Source: Microbacterium sp. (GTDB lineage: Bacteria > Actinomycetota > Actinomycetes > Actinomycetales > Microbacteriaceae). Taken from it: a stretch of 14,845 bases of DNA. This document shows, piece after piece, positions 1 through 7,074 of this stretch. The stretch spans positions 1-14,845 of the forward strand of contig JAJUIM010000017.1 of the NCBI GenBank assembly GCA_029267645.1, in the 5' to 3' direction. Below the pieces are notes generated by a model. It had not been told where the DNA came from and searched no databases. It was given only the letters and a program-made list of their open reading frames with translations. Both the position numbers and the translations under genes were made by a program. Every line of letters begins with the position of its first letter. Within the stretch, counting starts at the first letter, position 1.

Positions 1-1
1 C

Positions 2-631
2 GCCCGGCTGCGCCGCCGCGGCGCGGTGGTGGGCGCGAACATCGGCAAGAGCCGCGTCGTCGACGTCGAGAACGCGACGGGCGACTATGTGCGCAGCGCC
101 TCGGTCCTCGCGCCCCTCGCCGACTACCTCGCGGTCAACGTCTCCTCACCGAACACCCCGGGCCTGCGCGGCCTGCAGGCGGTCGAGACGCTGCGGCCGC
201 TGCTCGAAGCAGTGCGCGACGCGGCGGGGGCGACGCCCCTGCTCGTGAAGATCGCGCCGGACCTGCCCGATGATGAGGTCGGCGCCATCGCGCGGATGGC
301 GGCCGAGCTGCACCTCGACGGGCTCATCGCGACGAACACGACGATTTCGCGCGAGGGCCTGCGCACCGACGCGGCCGCAGTCGAGCGCATGGGCGCGGGC
401 GGCGTCTCGGGGCCGCCGGTCAAGGCCCGCTCGCTCGAGGTGCTGCGTCTCGTGCGCGAGGCGGTGCCGGATCCGTCGTTCTGCGTCATCTCGGCGGGCG
501 GCGTCGAGACGGCGCGCGACGTGCGCGACCGGCTCGAGCAGGGCGCGACGCTCGTCCAGGGCTACACGGGCTTCATCTATCGCGGCCCGTTCTGGGCGCG
601 CCAGATCAACCGCGAGCTCGCGCGCAGCTGA
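2..631 (+). CDS. pyrD: Dihydroorotate dehydrogenase (quinone), class 2, C-terminal part
   Basis: This is the 3' part of a gene whose start lies left of the window; 209 residues are visible of the roughly 340 usual for the family. The enzyme oxidises dihydroorotate to orotate in pyrimidine synthesis and passes electrons through FMN to the membrane quinone pool. Seen in order: VGANIGKS, the class-2 signature NVSSPNTPGLRGLQ (it carries the catalytic serine of quinone-linked enzymes), LLVKIAPDL, ATNTTISREG, GGVSGPPVKARS, the FMN-phosphate loop ISAGGVETARDV, and the closing GATLVQGYTGFIYRGP. No heterodimeric (NAD-linked) features are seen. An apparent GTG start at base 26 is internal, because the family sequence continues upstream in frame to the window edge. 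The stop TGA lies just before a long hairpin shared with the convergent DUF3043 gene. Confidence 0.95.
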   Translation, partial: ARLRRRGAVVGANIGKSRVVDVENATGDYVRSASVLAPLADYLAVNVSSPNTPGLRGLQAVETLRPLLEAVRDAAGATPLLVKIAPDLPDDEVGAIARMAAELHLDGLIATNTTISREGLRTDAAAVERMGAGGVSGPPVKARSLEVLRLVREAVPDPSFCVISAGGVETARDVRDRLEQGATLVQGYTGFIYRGPFWARQINRELARS

Positions 632-638
632 TGGAAAC

Positions 639-678
639 GAGCACGCGCCCAGATCCTCGAGGATCCGGGCGCGTGCTC
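639..678. terminator. Hairpin terminator shared by convergent pyrD and the DUF3043 gene
   Basis: A 12-bp perfect stem (GAGCACGCGCCC at 639-650 with its complement at 667-678) encloses a single mismatch and a second 5-bp stem, GATCC/GGATC, with a TCGA loop. It begins 8 bases after the pyrD stop and ends 9 bases before the stop codon of the converging gene, so it can serve both strands. There is no long U tract on the plus side; the minus side continues GTTTCC. Function is inferred from position and symmetry. Confidence 0.8.
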
Positions 679-687
679 GTCGCGTCG

Positions 688-1254
688 TCAGACGGCGGGG
701 TACTGGCCGCGCTTCGCCTGCGGCTTGGGGATGCGCATGAACCGCATCTGGATCGAGCGCATCGCGGCGTACCAGCCGAGGCCCTTCTCCATGCGGTCGC
801 CGAACTTCTCGCGCGCCTTCTTCTTGATGCGGTTCGACAGGATGATCATGTCGCCGATGACGAAGAGGATGTACGCCCAGAGCACGACGAACGAGTAGAA
901 CTGCGTCGCGGGGAGGGGCACGAACGTCAGCACGATGACGACGACCATCATGGGCATGAGGAACTCGCCGAGGTGCCAGCCCGCGTCGGTCCAGTCGCGC
1001 GCGAAGCGGCGCTGGGGGCCGCGGTCGCGCGGGCCGAGGAAGCGCTCGTCGCCGTTCGCCATGCCGACCCGCGCGCGCTCCTGGCGCTCGCGCATCTCGG
1101 AGCGGGCGGCCTTCTTGGCCTCCTTCGTCGTGGCGACGAGCGGGCGGATCCGCTTCGCCTCCTGCTCGGCGCGCGTCGGCGTCGGGCGTCCCTTGCCCTG
1201 CTTCGGCGCCGTGTCCTGGGCGTCGTCGTCAGCAGGGGAAGCGTGCTTGGCCAT
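688..1254 (-). CDS. DUF3043 domain-containing membrane protein
   Basis: The 188-residue protein matches the actinobacterial DUF3043 family, whose function is unknown. It has a charged N-terminal half (residues 1-90) with the family motif KGRPTPTRAEQEAKR near residues 20-34 and the GDERFLGPRDRGPQRRFARD block around residues 67-87. Two hydrophobic helices follow (about 97-116 and 120-141), then a basic cytoplasmic tail with KKKAREKFG and a run of arginine and lysine. It is probably a two-pass inner-membrane protein with both ends in the cytoplasm. The ATG start is preceded by GAGGAATTCG, a good ribosome site. The gene is divergent from the M20 peptidase with only 47 bases between the starts, and convergent with pyrD. 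The family call is strong; no activity can be stated. Confidence 0.88.
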   Translation of the reverse strand: MAKHASPADDDAQDTAPKQGKGRPTPTRAEQEAKRIRPLVATTKEAKKAARSEMRERQERARVGMANGDERFLGPRDRGPQRRFARDWTDAGWHLGEFLMPMMVVVIVLTFVPLPATQFYSFVVLWAYILFVIGDMIILSNRIKKKAREKFGDRMEKGLGWYAAMRSIQMRFMRIPKPQAKRGQYPAV

Positions 1255-1288
1255 CGAATTCCTCGGGTCGGGGGCAGAACGATCCTCC

Positions 1289-1296
1289 TAAGATTA
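1289..1296. promoter_or_regulatory. Overlapping divergent -10 elements (TAAGATTA)
   Basis: The plus strand reads TAAGAT at 1289-1294, seven bases before the ATG of the M20 peptidase. The minus strand reads TAATCT at 1296-1291, about 37 bases before the ATG of the DUF3043 gene. The two hexamers share six positions, so one near-symmetric element could fire both ways. No convincing -35 hexamer was found on either strand. The plus transcript would be leaderless; the minus one would carry a leader with its own ribosome site. This is inference from sequence alone. Confidence 0.5.
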
Positions 1297-1301
1297 CCCG
1301 C

Positions 1302-2726
1302 ATGACTTCCACGGCACCTGACGACAGCGTTTCCGCAGACGACCGCGCGCTCCTCGAGGCCGTCGCGGGCGGATTCCCCTCCGCCGTCGACGATCTCGGA
1401 TCGCTCGTGCGGATCCCCGGCATCGCGTGGCCCGCCTTCGACCAGACCCAGCTCGTGCGCAGCGCAGAGCGCGTCGCGCAGCTCGCGCGCGAGACGGGCC
1501 TGTTCGAGACGGTCGACATCCTGCGCGCTCCCGTCGCGGACGGCGACGGAGAGGAACTCGGCCAGCCGGCCGTGCTCGCGGTGCGACCCGCGCGAGCCGG
1601 CCGGCCGACCGTGATGCTCTATGCGCACCACGATGTGCAGCCCCCCGGCGCGGACGAGCTGTGGGAGACGCCGCCGTTCGAGCCGACCGTGCGCGACGGC
1701 CGTATATACGCGCGCGGCGCGGCGGACGACAAGGCGGGCGTCATGACGCACATCGCGTCGCTGCGCGCGCTCGCCGAGACGATCGGACCCGACGCGCTCG
1801 ACGTCGGGATCGTCCTCTTTGTCGAGGGCGAGGAGGAGTTCGGATCGCGCTCGTTCGGCCCGTTCCTCGAGGCGCACCGCGACGCGATGTGCTCGGACGT
1901 CATCGTCGTCGCCGACTCGGGCAACCTCGACTCGTCGACGCCCGCCGTGACGGTCTCGCTGCGCGGCAACGCGAAGTTCCACCTCACGGTGCGCACGCTC
2001 GACCACGCGTCGCACTCCGGCATGTTCGGGGGAGCGGTACCCGACGCGATGCTCGCGACGATCCGCCTGCTGTCGACCCTGTGGGACGAGAACGGATCCG
2101 TCGCGGTCGACGGGCTCGTCTCGCGCGACGCGGAGACGCCCGCGTACTCGGAGGAGCAGCTGCGGGAGGAGACGGGCCTGCTGGACGGCGTCCGCCCGAT
2201 CGGCGACGGATCGATCCTCGGCCGCATCTGGAACAAGCCGACCGTCACGGTCACGGGCATCGACTTCACATCGGTCGAGGCCGCGAGCAACACGCTCTCG
2301 CCCGAGGTCACGGCGGTGCTCAGCTGCCGCGTCGCGCCGGGGCAGTCGTCCGAGGAGGCGTACGAGGCGCTCGTCGCGCACCTCCGCGCGCACGCGCCGT
2401 TCGGCGCCGAGCTCTCCTTCAGCGAGGTCGACCTCGGCGACAGCGTCCTCGTCGACACGAACGGCTGGGCGATCGAGGAGCTCCGCGGCGCGCTCGCAGA
2501 CGGATACGGCCGCGACGCGGTCGACTACGGCATCGGCGGATCCATTCCCTTCATCTCCGACCTCGTCGAGACGTTCGAGGGCGCGCAGATCCTCGTCACG
2601 GGCGTGGAGGATCCGCACTCGCGCGCGCACAGCCCCAACGAGTCGCTGCACATCGAGACGTTCCGCAACGCGATCCGCTCGGAGGCGCTGCTGCTCGCGC
2701 GCCTCAATCGGCGAGAGGCTTCGTGA
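1302..2726 (+). CDS. M20-family dipeptidase (metallopeptidase)
   Basis: This 474-residue protein is a di-zinc peptidase of the M20/M25/M40 family, of the dipeptidase type that hydrolyses small peptides in the cytoplasm. Metal and catalytic residues can be placed: YAHHDVQP (H109, D111), GRIYARGAADDKAG (bridging D142), EGEEEFGS (catalytic E178 and metal ligand E179), VVADSGN (D205) and the C-terminal DPHSRAHSPNE (H443). The lid or dimerisation domain lies at about residues 215-330, starting at VSLRGNAKFHLTV, with the conserved H235 or H238 region. There is no signal peptide. Length and motif spacing are normal. No Shine-Dalgarno sequence precedes the ATG; instead a -10-like TAAGAT lies seven bases upstream, which suggests a leaderless mRNA. 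The exact substrate cannot be read from sequence. erpA follows after 81 bases, with its own apparent promoter. Confidence 0.92.
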   Translation: MTSTAPDDSVSADDRALLEAVAGGFPSAVDDLGSLVRIPGIAWPAFDQTQLVRSAERVAQLARETGLFETVDILRAPVADGDGEELGQPAVLAVRPARAGRPTVMLYAHHDVQPPGADELWETPPFEPTVRDGRIYARGAADDKAGVMTHIASLRALAETIGPDALDVGIVLFVEGEEEFGSRSFGPFLEAHRDAMCSDVIVVADSGNLDSSTPAVTVSLRGNAKFHLTVRTLDHASHSGMFGGAVPDAMLATIRLLSTLWDENGSVAVDGLVSRDAETPAYSEEQLREETGLLDGVRPIGDGSILGRIWNKPTVTVTGIDFTSVEAASNTLSPEVTAVLSCRVAPGQSSEEAYEALVAHLRAHAPFGAELSFSEVDLGDSVLVDTNGWAIEELRGALADGYGRDAVDYGIGGSIPFISDLVETFEGAQILVTGVEDPHSRAHSPNESLHIETFRNAIRSEALLLARLNRREAS

Positions 2727-2754
2727 TCCCCGCCCCGATCGCGGAATCCGCCGA

Positions 2755-2760
2755 TAGAAT
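2755..2760 (+). promoter_or_regulatory. Candidate -10 element of erpA
   Basis: TAGAAT lies 47 bases before the erpA ATG and would give a leader of about 40 nucleotides carrying the strong ribosome site GGAAGAGGAG (2791-2800). No clear -35 hexamer was seen. There is no terminator between the M20 gene and this site, so read-through is also possible. Confidence 0.45.
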
Positions 2761-2807
2761 CGACGCAGACCGCCGCGAGCGGTACGCAACGGAAGAGGAG
2801 ATCAGCG

Positions 2808-3173
2808 ATGACTGACACCACACTGACCGCGTCGCAGACCGACCGTGCGCACGGCGTCAGCCTCACCGACGCCGCCGCGGCCAAGGTGAAGAGCCTGCTC
2901 GAGCAGGAGGGCCGCGACGACTTGCGTCTGCGCGTCGCCGTGCAGCCGGGCGGCTGCTCGGGCCTCATCTACCAGCTCTACTTCGACGAGCGCTACCTCG
3001 AGGGCGACGAGACCGTCGACTTCGACGGCGTCGAGGTCATCGTCGACAACATGTCGGTGCCGTACCTCGACGGCGCGTCGATCGATTTCAAGGACACGAT
3101 CTCGGAGCAGGGCTTCACGATCGACAACCCGAACGCGTCCGGCAGCTGCGCCTGCGGCGACAGCTTCCACTGA
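2808..3173 (+). CDS. erpA: Iron-sulfur cluster insertion protein ErpA (HesB/IscA family)
   Basis: This 121-residue A-type carrier delivers Fe-S clusters to apo-proteins in the cytoplasm. The three conserved cysteines are present: C50 in VQPGGCSGLIYQL, and C114 and C116 in the C-terminal SGSCACGDSF. The segments VSLTDAAAAKVKSLL and FDGVEVIVDN ... YLDGASIDFKD are typical of the family. The start is fixed by the strong ribosome site GGAAGAGGAG seven bases before the ATG; the first 17 residues are a variable extension. The gene sits upstream of ctaC, as its homologue does in mycobacteria, but a 15-bp hairpin follows the stop, so it is a separate transcription unit from the oxidase. A role in maturing the Rieske protein or other respiratory Fe-S proteins is inferred from this neighbourhood. 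Whether it is called ErpA or generic IscA is a naming matter. Confidence 0.93.
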   Translation: MTDTTLTASQTDRAHGVSLTDAAAAKVKSLLEQEGRDDLRLRVAVQPGGCSGLIYQLYFDERYLEGDETVDFDGVEVIVDNMSVPYLDGASIDFKDTISEQGFTIDNPNASGSCACGDSFH

Positions 3174-3185
3174 TCAGACGCCAGA

Positions 3186-3217
3186 AACGCCCCGCATGCC
3201 TCGGCATGCGGGGCGTT
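3186..3217 (+). terminator. Intrinsic terminator after erpA
   Basis: A perfect 15-bp stem (AACGCCCCGCATGCC at 3186-3200 with its complement at 3203-3217) starts 12 bases after the erpA stop. The formal two-base TC spacer would open to a four-base CTCG loop. The A-A/T-T closing pairs are followed by CGTCGTCTC rather than a U tract. It separates erpA from the ctaC promoter. Confidence 0.85.
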
Positions 3218-3292
3218 CGTCGTCTCACAGATCCTCATCGACGAGCGTCGGACTCGCTGGGAGAGTGGCATGAACCGCGTGAGCGCTTGCCA

Positions 3293-3298
3293 TAGGAT
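3293..3298 (+). promoter_or_regulatory. Candidate -10 element of the ctaC-ctaD-ctaF operon
   Basis: TAGGAT lies 35 bases upstream of the ctaC GTG and would give a leader of about 28 nucleotides that contains the ribosome site GAAAGGTGAA. No good -35 hexamer lies 16-18 bases upstream, so an activator may be needed. The rest of the 160-base gap between erpA and ctaC holds only the erpA terminator; nothing else recognisable was found. Confidence 0.45.
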
Positions 3299-3333
3299 GG
3301 GACGAGTCACATTCATGTTCGAAAGGTGAATTC

Positions 3334-4239
3334 GTGCCGTCGAAACGCCGAATCCGCTGGGCCGCGGTCCCCGTGATCGCCGCGGCCGCCGTCGCCCTCG
3401 CCGGGTGCACCCCCACAGAGCTTCACGGATACCTGCCGGGCTTCGAAGAGTCGGGGCAGCCCACGACGAACCAGACCGAGGGACTCGCCTCGCTCTGGGT
3501 CGGCTCGTGGATCGTCCTGCTGCTCGTCGGCGTGATCACGTGGGGCCTCATGCTCTGGGCGATGGTCGTGTACCGCCGCCGCAAGGGCCAGACGGGCCTG
3601 CCGGTGCAGATGCGCTACAACATGCCGATCGAGATCTTCTTCACCTCGGTGCCGATGATCCTCGTGCTCGGCCTGTTCGCGTTTACGGTGCGTGAGCAGA
3701 CGGCGGTCGAGAAGCCCTGGGCCGACGACGAGGTCGAGGTCTCGGTCACGGCGATCGCGAAGCAGTGGTCGTGGGACTTCCAGTACAACGAGGCCGCGCC
3801 CGGCGACGAGACGGTCTACACCATGGGCGTGCAGGCGCAGCCCGACGCCGACGGCAACATCAACCAGGACGAGCTTCCGACGCTCGTGCTCCCGGTCGAC
3901 AAGAAGGTCACGATCGACCTGCAGTCGCGCGACGTGATCCACTCGTTCTGGATCATCGACTTCCTGTACAAGAAGGACATGTACATCGGCCGCGACAACT
4001 CGTGGTCCTTCATCCCGACGCGCGAGGGCACCTACGCCGGCAAGTGCGCGGAGCTCTGCGGCGAGTACCACTCGATGATGCTGTTCAATGTCGAGGTCGT
4101 CAGCGAGGCCGAGTACGAGGAGTACGTCGCGGGCCTCGAGGAGCAGGGCAACACGGGCGACGTGAACGACGAATACGACCGCCTTCAGAACAACCCCGGC
4201 ACCGACGGGGTCTCGACTGAGGCTGAGGAAGGACACTGA
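3334..4239 (+). CDS. ctaC: Cytochrome c oxidase subunit II (aa3-type)
   Basis: This 301-residue subunit carries the CuA centre that takes electrons from QcrC and passes them to haem a in CtaD. The N-terminus is a lipoprotein signal peptide: basic residues, a hydrophobic stretch and the lipobox LAGC with C25 as the lipidated residue. Two transmembrane helices follow (about 54-80 and 98-119), then an outward-facing cupredoxin domain. Ligands seen: H203 (VIHSFWI), then C238, E240, C242, H246 and M249 in [14 protein letters not shown]. The aromatic patch QWSWDFQY is at residues 144-151. An insertion rich in Asp, Asn and Gln (residues 166-181) is typical of actinobacterial forms. The start is GTG, chosen because GAAAGGTGAA lies just upstream and the signal peptide begins there. 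ctaD follows after two bases, so the genes are co-transcribed. Confidence 0.96.
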   Translation: MPSKRRIRWAAVPVIAAAAVALAGCTPTELHGYLPGFEESGQPTTNQTEGLASLWVGSWIVLLLVGVITWGLMLWAMVVYRRRKGQTGLPVQMRYNMPIEIFFTSVPMILVLGLFAFTVREQTAVEKPWADDEVEVSVTAIAKQWSWDFQYNEAAPGDETVYTMGVQAQPDADGNINQDELPTLVLPVDKKVTIDLQSRDVIHSFWIIDFLYKKDMYIGRDNSWSFIPTREGTYAGKCAELCGEYHSMMLFNVEVVSEAEYEEYVAGLEEQGNTGDVNDEYDRLQNNPGTDGVSTEAEEGH

Positions 4240-4241
4240 GC

Positions 4242-5960
4242 ATGGCCAGCGAATCGGCGAGCGCTCCGCTCCCTCCCCGCCAGGCCGCTCTCCTGAGCGG
4301 GTCCCGCACGGGTGAGAAGGGCAACGTGATCGTTCGGTGGATCACGTCCACCGACCACAAGACGATCGGGTACATGTACCTGATCTCGTCCGTCATCTTC
4401 TTCCTGCTCGGCGGCGTCATGGCGCTGATCATCCGCGCAGAGCTCTTCGCGCCCGGCATGCAGATCGTGCCGACGAAGGAGCAGTACAACCAGCTGTTCA
4501 CCATGCACGGCACGGTGATGCTGCTGATGTTCGCGACCCCGCTGTTCGCGGGCTTCGCGAACGCGCTGCTGCCGCTGCAGATCGGCGCGCCCGACGTGGC
4601 GTTCCCGCGCCTCAACGCCTTCGCGCTGTGGCTGTTCATCTTCGGATCGCTCATCGCGGTCGCGGGCTTCCTCACGCCGCAGGGCGCGGCGTCGTTCGGC
4701 TGGTTCGCCTATCAGCCGCTCGCGAACGCCTCGTTCTCGCCGGGCGTCGGCGGACATCTGTGGATGCTCGGCCTCGGCATGAGCGGTTTCGGCACGATCT
4801 TCGGCGCCGTCAACTTCATCACGACGATCATCACGATGCGCGCGCCCGGCATGACCATGTGGCGCCTGCCGATCTTCTCGTGGAACACGCTCATCACGAG
4901 CCTGCTGATCCTCATCGCGTTCCCCGTGCTGGCCGCCGCCATGCTGGCCGCCGCGAGCGACCGCATCTTCGGCTCGCACATCTACGACCCGCAGAACGGC
5001 GGCGTGCTCCTCTGGCAGCACCTGTTCTGGTTCTTCGGCCACCCCGAGGTGTACATCATCGCGCTGCCGTTCTTCGGCATCGTCTCCGAGATCTTCCCGG
5101 CCTTCAGTCGCAAGCCGATCTTCGGATACAAGACCCTCGTCTACGCGACGATCGCGATCGCGGCCCTCTCGGTGTCGGTGTGGGCGCACCACATGTACGT
5201 CACGGGCGCCGTCCTGCTGCCGTTCTTCGCGCTCATGACGATGCTGATCGCGGTGCCGACGGGTGTGAAGATCTTCAACTGGATCGGCACGATGTGGCGC
5301 GGTTCGCTCACGTTCGAGACGCCGATGCTCTTCTCGCTCGGCTTCCTCGTGTCGTTCGTCTTCGGCGGTCTGACCGGCGTGATCCTCTCGGCTCCGCCGC
5401 TCGACTTCCACCTCAGCGACTCGTACTTCGTCGTCGCCCACTTCCACTACGTGGTCTTCGGAACCGTCGTGTTCGCGATGTTCGCGGGCTTCTACTTCTG
5501 GTGGCCGAAGTGGACCGGCAAGATGCTGAACGAGCGCCTCGGCTACGTGCACTTCTGGCTGCTGTTCATCGGCTTCCACATGACGTTCCTCATCCAGCAC
5601 TGGCTGGGCGTCGACGGCATGGTGCGTCGCTACGCCGACTGGTCGCCCGCCGACGGCTGGGGCTGGGAGAACCAGCTCTCCACGATCGGCTCGATCGTCC
5701 TCGCCTCGTCGATGATCCCCTTCTTCCTCAACGTGTGGATCACCGCGCGCAAGGGCAAGAAGATCACGGTCAACGACCCGTGGGGCTACGGCGGATCGCT
5801 CGAGTGGGCCACCAGCTGCCCGCCACCGCGCCACAACTTCACGTCGATCCCGCGGATCCGCTCCGAGCGTCCCGCGTTCGACCTGAACCACCCCGAGTCG
5901 CTCGACGACTACGACCCGACCAGGGCGCCCGCGCCCGCGCTGCAGGGAGAGGCCAAGTAG
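4242..5960 (+). CDS. ctaD: Cytochrome c oxidase subunit I (aa3-type, A1 family)
   Basis: This 572-residue catalytic subunit of the terminal oxidase reduces oxygen to water and pumps protons. It has about twelve transmembrane helices. Ligands seen: low-spin haem a H89 (TMHGT) and H402; CuB H267 (GHPEVY, with the cross-linking Y271), H316 and H317 (WAHHMY); haem a3 H400 (VVAHFHYVV). Proton-channel residues of the A1 class are in place: D118 in [11 protein letters not shown]269 in GHPEVY and K343 in GVKIFNW. The soluble N-terminus (1-30) and the C-terminal tail after helix 12 (from about residue 505) are of normal actinobacterial length. The ribosome site GAGGAAGGAC lies in the last codons of ctaC. 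The stop TAG directly abuts the ctaF ATG. In mycobacteria ctaD lies elsewhere in the genome, so placement inside ctaC-ctaF is a lineage feature. Confidence 0.97.
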   Translation: MASESASAPLPPRQAALLSGSRTGEKGNVIVRWITSTDHKTIGYMYLISSVIFFLLGGVMALIIRAELFAPGMQIVPTKEQYNQLFTMHGTVMLLMFATPLFAGFANALLPLQIGAPDVAFPRLNAFALWLFIFGSLIAVAGFLTPQGAASFGWFAYQPLANASFSPGVGGHLWMLGLGMSGFGTIFGAVNFITTIITMRAPGMTMWRLPIFSWNTLITSLLILIAFPVLAAAMLAAASDRIFGSHIYDPQNGGVLLWQHLFWFFGHPEVYIIALPFFGIVSEIFPAFSRKPIFGYKTLVYATIAIAALSVSVWAHHMYVTGAVLLPFFALMTMLIAVPTGVKIFNWIGTMWRGSLTFETPMLFSLGFLVSFVFGGLTGVILSAPPLDFHLSDSYFVVAHFHYVVFGTVVFAMFAGFYFWWPKWTGKMLNERLGYVHFWLLFIGFHMTFLIQHWLGVDGMVRRYADWSPADGWGWENQLSTIGSIVLASSMIPFFLNVWITARKGKKITVNDPWGYGGSLEWATSCPPPRHNFTSIPRIRSERPAFDLNHPESLDDYDPTRAPAPALQGEAK

Positions 5961-6380
5961 ATGAAGTCTCAGATCGGCATCTGGTGGCTGCTCACCGTCT
6001 TCTTCCTCGTCTGCGCGGTGGTGTACACGGGCTGGAACGTCCTGTCGCTCGGCCACGTCGAGTGGATCGGCACGATCGTGCTGCTGTTCTCCGTCTTCAT
6101 GTCGGGCATGATCGGGTTCTTCTCGGCCCGCATGCTCAAGGCGCAGAAGGGCGTCGACCTGCCGGAGGATCGCCTCGACGCGAACATCGATGACGGCGAC
6201 CCCGAGCTCGGCGAGTTCAGCCCGTGGTCGTGGTGGCCGCTGGTCCTCGCCGCGGCACCCGCGGTCGGCATGATCTCGCTCGCGACGGCGCACTTCCTGC
6301 TCCCCGTCGCCGCGGGCCTGCTGGTCGTCGGCCTCGTCGGCTGGGTCTACGAGTACTACCGCGGCAACTTCGCGCGCTGA
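5961..6380 (+). CDS. ctaF: Cytochrome c oxidase subunit IV, actinobacterial type
   Basis: This 139-residue membrane protein belongs to the actinobacteria-specific subunit IV family, found in the aa3 oxidase part of the bcc-aa3 supercomplex. Four hydrophobic helices are visible at about 6-26, 35-58, 92-108 and 112-131, with a polar linker in the middle (about 61-86, carrying KAQKGVDLPEDRLDAN). It ends in the family-like GWVYEYYRGNFAR. It has no redox ligands and probably stabilises CtaC and CtaD. Its ATG follows the ctaD stop with no gap, and the ribosome site AGGGAGAGG lies in the last ctaD codons, so translation is probably coupled. The gene ends just before a 17-bp hairpin and faces the XRE/cupin gene. 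Family assignment rests on length, helix pattern and operon position. Confidence 0.93.
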   Translation: MKSQIGIWWLLTVFFLVCAVVYTGWNVLSLGHVEWIGTIVLLFSVFMSGMIGFFSARMLKAQKGVDLPEDRLDANIDDGDPELGEFSPWSWWPLVLAAAPAVGMISLATAHFLLPVAAGLLVVGLVGWVYEYYRGNFAR

Positions 6381-6393
6381 GCGCCGCCGCCCC

Positions 6394-6431
6394 GAGCGCC
6401 CCCTGGATCACACCTGATCCAGGGGGCGCTC
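6394..6431. terminator. Hairpin terminator of the ctaCDF operon, overlapping the end of the XRE/cupin gene
   Basis: A perfect 17-bp stem (6394-6410 with 6415-6431) with the loop CACC lies 13 bases after the ctaF stop. On the plus strand it is followed by TTCGTCTGC. On the minus strand the right arm and loop encode the last seven residues (ERPLDQV) of the convergent regulator, and that gene's TGA stop is the first triplet of the other arm. The hairpin could therefore act for both transcripts. Confidence 0.85.
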
Positions 6432-7001
6432 TTCGTCTGCGGGCTCGTCTGGCGCGACGTGCACGTGCATGCGTTCGCCGTCGGGGGTGAAGATGCTGAT
6501 GACCTGCGCCGGGCGGGATCCTGCGGCCGTCATGGCGTGTGGTGTGCGGGTGTCGAACTCGGCCGCTTCGCCCGCCTCGAGGGTCGTCTCGCTGCCGCCC
6601 AGCGCGAGCAGCAGGCGCCCGGAGAGCACGTACAGCCAGTCGCGTCCCTCGTGCGTCTGCGGGGCGCTGAGGGGCCTTCCGGGCGGGTAGGTGATCTTGT
6701 AGGCGCTCATCGCCGACGACGGCCGCGACAGCGGCGCGAAGACGATGCCGCCGTGTCGGATGAGCGACCGGCGCACGCGCGGATCCGGATCCGCAGCCGG
6801 CACGAGGTCGTCGAGCGTCGCGCCGAGCTCACGGGTGAGCGGCAGGAGCAGCTCGAGGCTCGCCTGGCGCTTGCCCGATTCGAGCCGCGAGATCGTGCTC
6901 GCCGAGATGCCGGATCGCTCGGAGAGGCGCTCGAGCGTGAGCCCCCGCGACAGGCGCAGGCCGCGCAGGCGCGGACCGAGCGCGCGCAACTCGTCGTTCA
7001 C
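6408..7001 (-). CDS. XRE-family transcriptional regulator with C-terminal cupin domain
   Basis: From the chosen GTG the protein has 197 residues. An XRE helix-turn-helix lies at about residues 6-63, with TLERLSERSGISASTISRLE as the core and ESGKRQASLELLLPL following. A single cupin fold follows (about 97-175): THEGRDWLYVLSGRL with H117, then the LEAGEAAEFDTRTPHAM strand with H155. Only part of the usual metal-binding set is present. Such proteins bind DNA and sense a small ligand in the cupin. The open frame extends upstream to about 7421, but that part is antisense to the flavoprotein gene. GTG at 7001 has GGCAAGG eight bases upstream; an ATG at 7034 would add 11 residues but is poorly spaced from its ribosome site. 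The gene is divergent from the flavoprotein gene and probably regulates it, which is inference. Its ligand is unknown. Confidence 0.88.
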   Translation of the reverse strand: MNDELRALGPRLRGLRLSRGLTLERLSERSGISASTISRLESGKRQASLELLLPLTRELGATLDDLVPAADPDPRVRRSLIRHGGIVFAPLSRPSSAMSAYKITYPPGRPLSAPQTHEGRDWLYVLSGRLLLALGGSETTLEAGEAAEFDTRTPHAMTAAGSRPAQVISIFTPDGERMHVHVAPDEPADEERPLDQV

Positions 7002-7039
7002 GATCCGTACCTTGCCAGACTCGCAAGAAAGCATGCCAT
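6998..7039 (-). CDS. Possible 13-residue upstream peptide coupled to the XRE/cupin gene
   Basis: ATG at 7039 opens a frame encoding MACFLASLARYGS. AAGGA (7051-7047) is seven bases upstream, the best-spaced ribosome site in this region. Its TGA overlaps the GTG start of the regulator in a four-base GTGA junction, a layout typical of translational coupling. It could be a leader peptide, or simply the reason ribosomes reach the GTG. It is far too short for coding statistics and could be chance. Confidence 0.35.
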   Translation of the reverse strand: MACFLASLARYGS

Positions 7040-7046
7040 GTCGTGA

Positions 7047-7051
7047 TCCTT
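7047..7051 (-). promoter_or_regulatory. Ribosome binding site upstream of the XRE/cupin gene
   Basis: AAGGA on the minus strand is seven bases before the ATG of the small upstream frame and 12 bases before the in-frame ATG at 7034. Its spacing favours the small frame over an N-terminally extended regulator. This is why the regulator's start was placed at the GTG at 7001, which has its own AAGG. Confidence 0.4.
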
Positions 7052-7055
7052 GCAC

Positions 7056-7074
7056 TGTTATGGGGAGTATGACA
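7056..7074. promoter_or_regulatory. Candidate operator and leaderless promoter of the flavoprotein gene
   Basis: TGTTAT (7056-7061) and ATGACA (7069-7074) form an imperfect dyad, five of six positions symmetric, around a seven-base centre. TGTTAT is also a plausible -10 element exactly seven bases before the ATG at 7069, so the dyad would cover the -10 and the transcription start of the flavoprotein gene. On the minus strand CATACT within the same dyad could be the regulator's -10. Autoregulation by the XRE protein is inference. Confidence 0.35.

Noticed and set aside
948..2789. 613-codon open frame antisense to the M20 peptidase
   Set aside because: Same artefact: the opposite strand encodes a complete M20 enzyme with all metal ligands, while this frame is Arg, Asp and Val-rich and has no recognisable fold.
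4185..6293. 702-codon open frame antisense to ctaD and ctaF
   Set aside because: It is an Arg, Glu, Asp and His-rich low-complexity translation with no domain; it arises because the strongly GC-biased third positions of ctaD leave no stops in that antisense frame.
6745..7068. N-terminal extension of the flavoprotein to 426 residues
   Set aside because: It overlaps the helix-turn-helix coding region on the other strand and contains no family sequence. The FAD motif begins about 12 residues after the ATG at 7069.
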